From the NCBI GenBank assembly GCA_010093605.1, contig MU004186.1:1654616-1718615 (forward strand): 64,000 nt of DNA. The letters are read 5' to 3'. The DNA is from Lophium mytilinum (lineage: Eukaryota; Ascomycota; Dothideomycetes; Mytilinidiales; Mytilinidiaceae). Under the pieces are notes generated by a model. That model did not search any database. It was not told the DNA's origin and saw nothing but the letters and a program-made list of their open reading frames with translations. How positions within the stretch are numbered: the stretch's first letter is position 1; every line of letters starts with the position of its first letter. The translations under genes and the position numbers were made by a program. Shown piece after piece: positions 44,348-54,721 of this stretch.

Positions 44348-45330
44348 TTAGCTAATTCTTCGTCGTTTGAAGAATGTGTCCAAAGTCTTTTGCCCAGCGT
44401 CGTACTTCGCGCTGCCTACACCACCGCCTGTGCGCTTGAAACCTTGAAGATGGCTCTTGCCATTAACAGTCTCGATGACTGTAGTCCACTCGTGAAGGAT
44501 TCTTGTGGTCGCGACTCTTGGAGGAATCTCTTCCGGGAGCTCGTCAGTCTTCGCGAGGCCGACCTCAAGACTCGTAGAGGAGTCATCCTTAACCTCATTC
44601 TGCGGAGGCGGACTCGGTTGCTTTTGTAAGGACAGCTCCAGATACCCAGTATTGGACCAGCCACCTAGGTGTTCGAGCTGAAAACTCCGAGAAGTCTCTA
44701 ATACTTGCACACTGGGCGTGACACTTTTGGGTGGCAATCGAGCAAGAAGCCGGCGCCATAATACGGAAAGTATGATGCCATGAGAGACTATTGCGACCGA
44801 GCGTTTGTCGTCTAGAGGCCGATCGTCGAGCAAAGGGATCAGATGTTCATCGAGGAACGCATCCATCCGCTCTGCCATTGATTCTTTGGTCTCCATATCC
44901 ACGAAACCAGGCGTGTTGACGTTCTCGTCTCGATGTGCTTCTTTCCCAGACTTGGCGCCGCCCGGCGGCTTCTGATACCACTTCTTTCCCTCGAAGAATC
45001 CGAAGTCTTGCTCCATGAGTAACGGCAGCCGCTTCACTTGTAGACGTTCGTCATTTGTCGAGACCGTAGAGGCCTGGGCTTCGAGGATGAGCTCGGCGGT
45101 TCGAAATGCTCTTTGCAGATGGGAGGAGAAGACATGACTAAAGCGATGGCCAGTGACGTTTAGGTGTCGGCCGAGGCGTGTAGCTTGCTGGAAGCCATGG
45201 TTCGTCAGCTCGGAGTCCCTACTCCCAGCACTGTATTGTTAGCTTTGGAGATTTGCTGCATAGGGTATCCATACTAAAGCTGAGCGACATTGTCCACCGT
45301 TTCGCCATGGCGAATGAGAAAGAGCCTCAT
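44348..45330 (-). CDS. Histidine phosphatase (phosphoglycerate-mutase-like) with C-terminal PIP-box-like motif
   Basis: About 312 residues in two exons, 45330-45275 and 45230-44348. The catalytic RHG motif is at the N-terminus (LFLIRHGETVDN), followed across the intron by LYAGSRDSELTNHG and FSSHLQRAFRTAELI. A Glu-containing FFEGKKW segment and the second catalytic His in AIVSHGIILSVLWRRL complete the fold. After an acidic and Ser/Pro linker the last 16 residues read AGQKTLDTFFKRRRIS. Q-x-x-L-x-x-F-F matches the PCNA-interacting PIP box, followed by a basic run that would serve both PCNA binding and nuclear import. The substrate of the phosphatase domain is unknown. Nuclear, replication-linked action is inference from this peptide. 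Confidence 0.88.
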
Positions 45331-46041
45331 CCTGGCAAGTAGCTGTGGCTTGCCGCTCTCATGAACGTTTGACTTGCACGCATTGTTTGGAGATGGTGTT
45401 GAGTTGGAGAAGAGAAGTTTCGGTGTGCGAGTTAGCGCTAAGATCAGAGATTAGATATTTTGACGTCACGCGCTAGGTTCGCCAATCACGTAGAACCTTG
45501 CAGCAGACTCCTTTCCTCAAGTACGATCCAGTTGACACTTACCGTTGATTGTGGTGTTTCAAAGAACTCTCAGATATCCGAGGCAGGGCAGCACTTTTAT
45601 TTTAACCATCGCTGAGCTCACTACGCCACTTCAACCAGTGGTAAACAGTGCAAACATTGCCCTATTCTAGCGCTTACATCTCGCCCTATTCATCACGCAA
45701 GGACATTATCCTAAAACCCGTATGATTTGGTCAGGTGCCCTTCGCCATCGCTAGTATTCCTAACCAAGCCAAGATGTTCAGTCCACAAATATGACTTATC
45801 CTCCAATACTTCCCTAAGAGTGTCCCCCCATGTAGGATCCTATAGACCAGTAATATAGCTGGTCAGCATTAGCGTCTGCTAGAGGAAGGCTTTTTATATA
45901 AGAGATGCATGGCCTGGTAAATTCGTAGAACTCAAAGTACTCGTTCATACCTTCGCCCTAGAAGCCTCAGCTTTCCACCAATCTCTACCTTCCTGAAACT
46001 CTGAACTTCCCCCCGTCTGCTCAGCTTGCTCTTCGTATTCG
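45331..46041. other. Divergent intergenic region
   Basis: 711 bp; no gene or repeat recognised. Confidence 0.5.
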
Positions 46042-47914
46042 ATGGCTTCGCTTTCAGATAGTCTAGCTAGCATCATTCACGCGTTCCCGCCTGATGAACA
46101 ACCAAAATCTCTCCCTTCCGCATATGAAGAGACTATTCGATCCAAAAAGGAAGCCTTAGACACGATCCCTCAACCCTTTTCAAACGCGCCCCCTACAGAT
46201 CGCGCCGCAGCCGCAGTCAAGGCCAGTCAGATCATCTTCGGGACCAGGGCTGTCATCCCCCAAAGCTCTCTCTATGAGCAAGAACAACGCCGAAATTGGT
46301 CAGTATTCTTTTACTTCACTGCAAGAAGATCTCGTCTCACATTTACCAAGGTCGAGCACTTGCTGGCTCCCCGCAGCCTGCTTCCTCAAGCTCACATCCA
46401 CTTTGGAAGTAGCACTTGCGCTGAGAATCGGCAAATACTTCAGTTCTAGCTTTTCTATTCGAAGTGGTGGGCATAGTACGAATCCTAGCTTTGCTAGTAT
46501 TGGGGAAACTGGGATTGTTTTGGACCTGGGTGCGTTGAATGCCATTACGCTGCTGCCTGGAGGCGATGTTGTATCAGTGGGACCGGGTGCAACTTGGGAC
46601 AAGGTGTATGAAGAGCTCGAGAAGCATGAGATGACTGTCGTTGGGGGTCGGGTGTCTGGTGTAGGAGTTGGCGGACTAATCACAGGAGGTATGATATCCC
46701 CAGACTCTCCCTCCAGTATCAACCGAGAACTCACCTTTTTTCATAGGAGGCATGTCCCATTTCTCCAACCACTGGGGTCTCGCGTGCGACAACGTCAAGA
46801 ATTTCGAGGTACCCGACTTGTGAATTTCTCTTGATGCTCTTATACTTACCTCACAGATTGTGCTCGCCGACTCCACCATCGTCAACGCAAACGCAACGGA
46901 ACATGTCGATCTCTTCCGAGCACTGAAAGGCAGCGGATCTAACTTCGGTGAGAAATATGACCATTCAATTAGTCTCGTACTCAAGTCATCCTCATTCCGT
47001 AGGCATCGTTACCAAATTCGACCTCTATACGTACCCCGAGTACCGCGTCTGGTACACCTTCCGCGTTTACAGTGCCGAGCATACCGATCGCATCATGGAA
47101 GCATGTGCCAAAGTCCAGAAAGCCATGGAAGACGACGATCGCATTGGCTTCTTCCTGAATGTCAACGCGGGCTTCTTCGTTACAGGTATGCTGTACAGAG
47201 GATCGACGGAGCCTGGATCAGCGTTTACGGCATTCGATGATATCCCGATCATGGCTTCCCCGGTGCCAGAGACTCGCGGAACGCAGCTTTCGGTAGCCCG
47301 CGCTTCTGCGATGGAAGGGGATGCGAAGTGCGTAATATTCTTTTATGAGGATTACTGTCGGTAATGCTGACGTTTTTAGACGAGAAACTGCTACCTCTAC
47401 TGTGGGAGTGGATACGGAGCTCTACGCTGACTTGCACCACATTCTGCAAGAAATCGTCAACACCATCCCCCAATCAATCTCGCTTGCCTTTACCTTTCAA
47501 CCTATCGGTCCATCTGCTGTCAAGAAAGGTAACAAGCATGGCGGAAACTGCCTAAACATATCTCCGGAAAGGCAGTCATGTAAGTTACTCTGGCCACACT
47601 TCTGACTGCCTACTGATGTCCCGATCCTAGGGCTTGCAATCCTATGCCAGTGGACGGACGACGCAGACGACAACTTGGCCCGAAACAAGCTTCGTGAGCT
47701 CGTAGCGGGTATCGAATCCCTAGCTAAAGCACGTGGGAAGTTGCTGGACTTCCAGTTCATGAATGATGCATCGTATACACAGTCACCGTTGCGGAGCTAT
47801 GGCGTCGAAAGTTTGGAGTCTCTTCAGGCGGGGAGTCGAAAGTGGGATTCCGAAAGCGTCTTTCAGAGGCTACAGTGTTCCGGATTCCTGATGTCAAGAG
47901 CTGGGTCGGACTGA
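46042..47914 (+). CDS. FAD-linked oxidase of the BBE-like/vanillyl-alcohol-oxidase superfamily
   Basis: Flavin oxidoreductase of about 518 residues in seven exons: 46042-46298, 46351-46688, 46747-46808, 46857-46947, 47003-47327, 47380-47579 and 47631-47914. The FAD-binding PCMH region shows IRSGGHSTNPSF with the His expected to carry the flavin, GVLDLG-like IVLDLGALN, VGPGATWDKVYEEL, GVGVGGLITGGGMSHFSNHWGL built over the second intron, and LKGSGSNFGIVTKF over the fourth. The C-terminal FQRLQCSGFLMSR is the usual family ending. There is no clear signal peptide, so an intracellular metabolic oxidase is more likely than a secreted sugar oxidase. Such enzymes often serve secondary metabolism, but no cluster is evident here. 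Confidence 0.9.
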
Positions 47915-49582
47915 AGAATGGGACGATGATGTTGGATCGTTCGGCTGCTTGAAGACCTGGCGTATCCAAATCCCTTTTCCTATGATAATAAGATGCAGAA
48001 GCACACCAGCTGAATTAGCATGGAAATGTGCCATCAGACCAGTGGTCTGCGCAGAGGCTTAGCCTCGAATCGAAATACAATCTCTTCAAATACCCAAGTC
48101 CAAACAGCTGCGACTTTCAAGGGGAAACGAGGTCGGTGATAGCAGTCCTAGTCTCTAAGAAAAGCTGGGGCGTACCTAACAACACAATGCTGGATTTGTG
48201 TTTTCTTCAAGGTTTCATTTTCCCTCCATTTGCCTACGCCGACAACGCAAAGGATTAAAATAGGACGTGGGGTTGCACTGCCGGTCATGTCTGACCATCT
48301 AGAAAAGTTGGTTTTGGAATATCACGTGCTTTGTGGGACTTACAACAGTGGGCAGCTGAGGTGGTTTGCCTTCTTCTAGTAGCCGACTTCGCTTGGTCGA
48401 CTATGTTCAATGATGCAGGAATCGTGACCTCGGCGGCCTGGGGTCCTCTCGACTGGTGCGCATGAATTTCTGCAAGTCGCCAGTCTCCAGAAGTCAAGCC
48501 TAAATCGGTCAAAGACGAATAACAGGTTGGGGGAAGGGGAGGGCACCGAGGCCGGTGGGGAGAGGGGCGCGTAGAGAATGAGAGATATAAGACAGCTACA
48601 CGGTTCGACATGGCCTTCCTCTGTTACTACTTTCCGGAAGGCTCTTACGGACAAACAACAATCACAGAGTATTGGTATTGAGAAAAGAGACTGTTTGGTT
48701 ATTCAACTAACCGACAAGGCAAGCAAGAAAGCGGGAAGAATAGTCGGATGGACTGGAAGAGAAAAACTGCCGATGTTGACGAACTTCACCAACTATAACC
48801 ACTCTTTCATTCTGGGCGGCTGTTTGTTTCCTCTTCCCTTACCAGACTGGACACCTCCCGTACATGTATTAGCTAGTGCTACACCAACTCGAGTTACCCC
48901 TCTTATCTTCTCAAACGCCGTGAAAAACAACCGTGGGCCAATACACTCCAGCGGGAATTGCGAACCATTTTCGCCAAGCAGATCGAGATGAGGGGAATTC
49001 GCCGTTGCCTCGCCCCCCATTTATCGCCCGAGGTTTTATTAGGTGGGCCCGGTGCCACCACCAGCGCATCCGTCGCAATTCTCCCCGCACAGGGGGCGAA
49101 GCAGATGCATCCGGATCTCGGAGACGTCGACAAGGGTGAATGCGGCTACGTGGGGTTAGTTTGATAGAACTATGTCTTCATTCCATACAAGCGTACCCTA
49201 AATAGACTGACATCTCGTTTTTGATTTTCTTACCCAAGTAGGCCATGCACGCGCAGTGCTTCACGGACTACATTTACTCAGCCGTTTACATTTCTATATA
49301 CTAATGGAATAAAATGAACGCATTTGCTAGCTACAGGCGTATGATTCTAAACCGGGATATGTCCTGTGCCTTGGGAAAACTAAAATGCGTCGGACGGCTA
49401 GGTTGAAAGGAACGCAGTTAACGGGTTTCAATTCGAGGACGCTTACCAATGACCTATTTGGCGGTTCAGTAAAATTGTTCCCGTTGGTCGACGAGACTGC
49501 TCAACCATTCCTCTACGGATCGCACCGCAGTGGCGAAAGAGGTGTTTCCAGGTGGCTTGTCGAAGGATGCGACGACGCCAGT

Positions 49583-49728
49583 GTTCAGTTGCCTCGCGGT
49601 TCGCGATCGCGCAGGGCCTACCTCACTGGCAAAAGAGGCGTATTTCCAGAAGGCCAGTCGACGACGCGCGGGTCCGTGTCCCTTCCCTTGCGGTTCGCAT
49701 TGAATTGCGAACCGCGAGGCAACTGAAC
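49583..49728. repeat. Perfect 22-bp inverted repeat with nested hairpin
   Basis: 49583-49604 and 49707-49728 are exact reverse complements over 22 bp (core ttgcctcgcggttcgc). Inside the right arm, gcggttcgca and tgcgaaccgc form a second 10-bp stem around ttgaat (about 49690-49715). The left arm ends at a cgcgatcgcg palindrome. The intervening and left-flanking DNA also share gaaagaggtgtttccag-like and aaaagaggcgtatttccag-like words, so a local duplication-inversion is likely. Confidence 0.85.
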
Positions 49729-49878
49729 GACACCTGCACCGGCTTCATTGCACACTTTGATTGGGGGCGCCGACTGCCTCTCAGGCCGGGCTGCATCGCA
49801 TCCCTTGTGTACCAGCGAATACATGGTGTGCCGCTTTGCGTCTCTGGTGGTGAATAGGGCTTATGCGACAGAGGGACA

Positions 49879-49886
49879 TATATAAA
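49879..49886 (+). promoter_or_regulatory. TATA box (TATATAAA)
   Basis: A perfect TATATAAA lies about 195 bp before the ATG at 50081. It fits that gene if the 5' UTR is about 150 nt. Confidence 0.4.
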
Positions 49887-50080
49887 CTGGTGTCCCGCCA
49901 GCATGGCGATGTCTGTCCGCTAGCTTTCTTGCTTTATCCGTAGCACACTGTGAGTCTTTTGTCCCGTCTTAATTCGTATCGTACTGATGAAGAGACTTCG
50001 TAGGACTCCAGCTCGCCTCTTGATTAAGTCTCGCTGCTCACCTCACAGCCCGTTCTTCGCCGCTCTACCTCCGAAGCGCC

Positions 50081-50740
50081 ATGTCAGACTTCGAACCTCT
50101 CGACAGATTGGAATGCCGTCAAGACAATGATGAATGTGTACTCGATTTGAACTCGGACTTGAAGTAGTACGTTAGCTTCGTACTCCCATCCTCCTTGGGA
50201 CCCTCAGCAGCTTCCATACTTACACTTCCCCATAGCACCGTCAACAATCAGCACGATACCATGGTGTCCCCAGAGCACCTCACCATCGAGGCCGATCACC
50301 ATCTCTCCATCATCTTGCGGACCTCCGAGGACCTTCTTGGTTCCACAACGGGGCCAACACACCCTGGTCATGACAGCACCCCGACCAGCGATGTTGCTAA
50401 TCCACCGATGCTGCCCACCACCACCACCACCGCCGCCGCAGCCGTCACCAACAGCTCCGCTTCTTACACCTCCATAACTACCCCTAGACTCCTTACTCAA
50501 ACCAACTTGAAGCATCACACTGCCAACCCACCCTTACCCCTTGCTCCAGGTGACATTGACTCCAAGCTTCAGGCTATCCGCGATGCAGCTTCCGGTATAG
50601 GTCTAGTCTTGCCAACCAAGACGCAACTTGAGATCTTGGGTGATATGAAGAAACATGGGAGAGGAGTAATGGAGAGATGGATGGGGGAGCAAGAGGGTAT
50701 ATTTGTCGGAGAAGCGGTACACCCTGATGTATCTGATTGA
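50081..50740 (+). CDS. Small hypothetical protein, 196 residues
   Basis: Two exons, 50081-50166 and 50236-50740. The intron (gtacgt ... catag) joins LNSDLK to YTVNNQHD in frame and avoids an early tag. The middle is Thr/Ala/Ser/Pro-rich. The C-terminal 60 residues look folded: PGDIDSKLQAIRDAASGIGL, then TQLEILGDMKKHGRGVMERW and a VGEAVHPDVSD end. No known domain or signal peptide is seen. Directly after its stop lies a diverged second copy of its own C-terminal coding end (see repeat). Function is unknown. Confidence 0.55.
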
Positions 50741-50861
50741 GGCAAAGCACGAGATCATACAAGACATGGATAAACATGGGAGAGGAGTGATGGAGAAATG
50801 GATGAGGGAGCGAAAGGGTATGTTTGTCGGAGAGGCGGTACGGCCTGATGTATCTGATTGA
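50632..50861. repeat. Tandem duplication of the 3' coding end
   Basis: 50632-50740 and about 50751-50861 are related over roughly 110 bp, with shared blocks such as aacatgggagaggagt and cctgatgtatctgattga. The second copy can encode MDKHGRGVMEKWM through VGEAVRPDVSD, and both end in the same stop context. Substitutions in the copy are few and mostly keep the peptide similar. Confidence 0.85.
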
Positions 50862-51096
50862 GCAAAAGCACGATGATAGAGCTGTGTCAAGACGGGCTTT
50901 ATAAGGGTTCATCAGAGATGAGAGTGAAGAAAATTTGATGATCATGTCGCATCCGAGCCTCTACGTTACCTGCGTGTCATACCGTCTCCACAGTTCTTCC
51001 CAACCTTCAAACAGCAACCACACCACCAAGACATCCATCTCTTCCAAAACCTCCCACTCACAAAAGATTCTCCGCCCCGCCCCGCCCACCACCCTC

Positions 51097-53316
51097 CTAA
51101 CACCCCTCCGGCAAATCAAACTTATTCGCCACCGTACTCGTCGCACTACTCCCCAACCCCCTCTTCGCAAACGCCTCCCAAATCTCACACTTATTCTCCC
51201 CCCCCGTCAACGCCGTATCCGCATCCACAATCGCATCCCTCGCCTGCAAAAACGTCGGCGAACACGGCTGCAACGCCATCGCATCAATCACCAACTTCAT
51301 CGCCAAAAACCGCCCATCAACCGGTACCCCGCTCTCATCAAACGTCGGCCGGATATCCGCCGTATTCCCATGCTTATCGATCAAGTTCCACAGCAAATCA
51401 TACAGCATCGTCGCCCACGTCTCGCCGACATCGTGCACCTCCGTGCTGGCCTTGAGGTCCGCGTACGTGTGCGGGTTGCGCGTCATGTCCGTTGAGTAGG
51501 GGTAGTCGCGGATGCCTTTCGCGTCGTTGATGACCCAGGCGCCCTCGATGAAGTCGGTGTCGCGCGTCGCGTCGGCGGGCGTGAGGATCGCCGCGCCCAT
51601 AAAGTCGCCCCAGCCCTCGCCCATGCCGCCAGCCTGCGCCGTGTTGAGGCAGCCGACGTTGGCGGGCCCGCCGGTAAGCCGGTTGGAGACGCCGTGGGTG
51701 TACTCGTGGATGACGACGTCGGCGCTGAGCGCCCCGTCGCGGTCGGGAGTGGTCACGGTGAAGAGGAACATCTGCATGCGCGACTTCTGGCCGTCGGGGA
51801 GCGTGCGGAAGTTGGCGTTATTCGTGCCCGAGGCGTCTTGGGCGTCGAGAATGATGGGGTCGCCGCCTTTGCCGCCGTTGGAGCCGTTGTCGTCTTCGAA
51901 GTTGCCGGCGGCTTCGTTGAAGCCGAGGAGGTAGAGGAGGTCGTGGTACATGTTTGCCGTGTAGAAGAGCTGGGTTACTGTGGCGTTGATGTAGTTGTGG
52001 GGATTGGTTTCGTTCCCGGTGTAGGGGTAGTCGAATTCCAAGTCCGCAGGGTGTGGCCGATATGCAGATGCGTAGTCGTCGTCGGCATCCCAGTCTTCCT
52101 GTGCGTAGCCATTGTTACCCATTGTCGTATCGTACTCAGTGCCTTTCGAACTGTGCCAGCCATTGGGTGAGGCAGTGGTATCCCATGGATCCTTTTCAAG
52201 AGTCCTCTCTCCGACACTAGGATCATGGACGCCCCACTTGTAAACTTCGTATGTTGCATCAGCCACATAGTCCATAGCTCCGAGAATGCTCTTCGGCGAC
52301 GAGGTATCGGTGTAAGTCACCAGATAGTTGGTGATGACATCGGTCTGGACTCGCCATGACAAGGCGAGCGTACCATCCGGCTTCTGGAAGTAGACGAGCG
52401 TAGTGATTGGATCACTATCCGCGCCTGTGGTTCCCGTGATTTTATACTCCTCGTGGGCTCCTGTCGCTTCAGCGGAGGCGCCATCGGCAGAGATGCCAAG
52501 TTCCAGGGCATCACTGACAGCCTTCAGTGCCGGGACGGGATCCGAAAACTCCCGCCTCTGGAGAGGGCTGGCGGCGGGAATCGCACCTTGGAAGACAGAA
52601 TCTCCATAGGAGAATACACTTCCGTCTTTTGCAATCTGTGCAAGTGCATTGGATTAGCTTAGCTAGACCATGAGGCTGATAGGAATAGAACGCAGAAGGT
52701 GCTCAATTCTGAACCAGTTTTAGAATGCGCAAAGCTACTTACGTTGACGTTCAAATCAGCATTATCAATATCCAAGCCATGGGCAGTCTGCTTGAAGTAA
52801 ACATGACCAATCCCGTTGGCCCCAACGTAGGAGTCATCGGCGACACGAAAGTCGGCGTGCTTGAAGGTTTTGGCAACGAATGCCTTAGCGGTCTCGAGAT
52901 AGTCATTGCCAGCGGATAAAGAACGGAATAACTTGAGTGCACTATACGAAGCATGAGCTCGGATTCCAATCGTGTCATGGCTCTAGAACGCTCAAGAGGA
53001 CGTAAACAGGTATCTGAACTCCATATTGCATGGCCCGATGTCAGGCAGTAGATGTCTTCAGAGAATGCCATCAAGAAATTATGGCATGATAAGATTGAAA
53101 GTTTCGAGTATAGAAAACCACATACCTATCACCACTGTCGGCATTGACATAGTTCGCAGTAGTCGTCAGCCTGAACTTGCTGATATCAACCTGGCGACGT
53201 TGAAGAGACTGAACACGGTGATCATGTTGACCAGTGCTGACAAGCGGATGAGCAATGGTTTGTCCAATGAAAAGAGCGGCGAAAGCCTTGGTTGCCAAAG
53301 AAAAGGCCATCTTCAT
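51097..53316 (-). CDS. mep-like: Fungalysin, secreted M36 zinc metallopeptidase (extracellular elastinolytic type)
   Basis: Prepro-enzyme of about 655 residues in three exons, 53316-53126, 52980-52743 and 52635-51097. The signal peptide ([12 protein letters not shown]) and an FTP propeptide ([23 protein letters not shown] region) precede the mature domain, which starts after about residue 240. The active site reads [17 protein letters not shown] near 51710, with HEYTH as the zinc and catalytic motif, and the third zinc ligand is the first Glu of [10 protein letters not shown] near 51630. The length is that of the family and no lesion is visible. It degrades host or environmental protein at neutral pH. 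The first intron is long (145 nt) and its acceptor was chosen to restore [15 protein letters not shown]. Confidence 0.94.
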
Positions 53317-53390
53317 GATAGAGCGAGCGTGAGCGAATGCGATGCTGTTGGCTGGTTTCCTGCCTCTATTCGGGCGTAAAACAGAGAGCT

Positions 53391-53398
53391 TTTATATA
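53391..53398 (-). promoter_or_regulatory. TATA box of the fungalysin gene
   Basis: On the minus strand TATATAAA ends 75 nt before the ATG at 53316, a normal distance for a highly induced secreted-enzyme gene. Confidence 0.6.
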
Positions 53399-54721
53399 GC
53401 TATTCTCTACCCTGCCGCTAAGGAACGCCATATTGAGCTTCCGAATGAGGAGCGACAAGTCCATAGTATCGGGCAAGATCGTGGCCGCGTCGTGCAGACG
53501 ACGGCGGGGAATTTCGAGCCGTCAAGCGGATCATACCACCCTCATCCGCTTTAGCATTGACTGAAACGGAGGGAGTTTCTGGTCCAAATGGGAAGATTTC
53601 GGTAGTGCGGCCTTGAACGAGACATCGTTCTGCGGAGAGCGATCCCTTCCAATCTCAATCATCGGGGACTATCCATTTTGGCCTTAGGAAGCAGAAAGCG
53701 AGGTAGGGGAGACATATGAGCGGAGAGCAGGCACTGGGCTGTTGTTATCTTGCGAATAAGAAGGTCAGATGGTGTGAGGTTGAAGTATAGCTTGCAGATT
53801 CCTGTTCGGGAGCTTAACGTAGTGCTACCAGCTCATCATGAGTGGCCACAAGACGAGACTCTGAAATGAATCCAAGCATTGGCAGTGTTTAGTGTCTAGG
53901 CCATATAAAGGTACACGCTGGCGTAGTGAGTGACCTTCCTCAAAGGGTCTCTCGTGAGGCCGACGATGCGAGTGACAGGGAGACGGGGCTGAGGTTGCGA
54001 GGAGGAGCAGGACCTCGGCGGCTTCGGTTCCTTTTCAAGCTTATCTCACTCCCTATTCTTAGCGCCGGATCGGTCGTGCACGGCTCGGCGCGCGATCTTC
54101 CAACGGCAAATTCGGATGTCACATTCTTGGCTGCAGCGGACCGTCGCCCGTTGTGGCCGCTAACTTGGATTGAAGGCGGACTCCAGGTTCTGCAAATAGC
54201 TCGTCCTTTGGTTGCGCCTCGGATTAAACGTGGGTGGGTGGCTTCGTTGTTGAGAGTCAATGCCCGTTGATGAGCGCTGTGGCTTGGTTCGATTCAATCG
54301 TAGTTGCCTTCTATCTAGCTCTTGAGAACATTAGGCCGTGTCGGCGGCCAAATGCAGCAACAAAACATATCCCTGTGCCACCTTTCTCAAGATAGATGGA
54401 CGATCCTTTCCGTTTGTTGGCTGGAGTTCTCAAACGAGCGCAGCGGGAATGACGCCCCCAGCTGCGATTCTGATGCGACCATTATTGACTCCACTCGTGT
54501 TGGGATCATATATATATATCCCCAGGCCATTCGACTGGCGGCTGCAGACTTGATGTGAGGTATAAAGACCTAAATGGAAGGACGTCTCGAGCGTAGAATT
54601 GCGAAGGATTGGAGAGGTGGTATCATAATGTCTCATTCAATCAAGCCGGTAGCCTCATCTCATCAGTTTCATCTTTTTGGTTAGATATGTAATGAGATCT
54701 GCTCGACCAGCAGCAGCAGTG
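53399..54721. other. Intergenic, no gene recognised
   Basis: About 1.3 kb; short ORFs (53926-54270) have no domain-like content. A second tatatatat run at about 54510-54518 is present. Confidence 0.5.

Larger units (their letters stand above)
47915..50080. other. Intergenic region, 2.2 kb, with inverted repeat
   Basis: No gene was recognised; short ORFs (48578-48991, 49385-49726) have no domain-like content. The inverted repeat at 49583-49728 is listed separately. Confidence 0.5.

Noticed and set aside
48578-49857. Series of ORFs of 68-137 residues
   Set aside because: Short, overlapping, no domain; the region is explained better as intergenic DNA with an inverted repeat.
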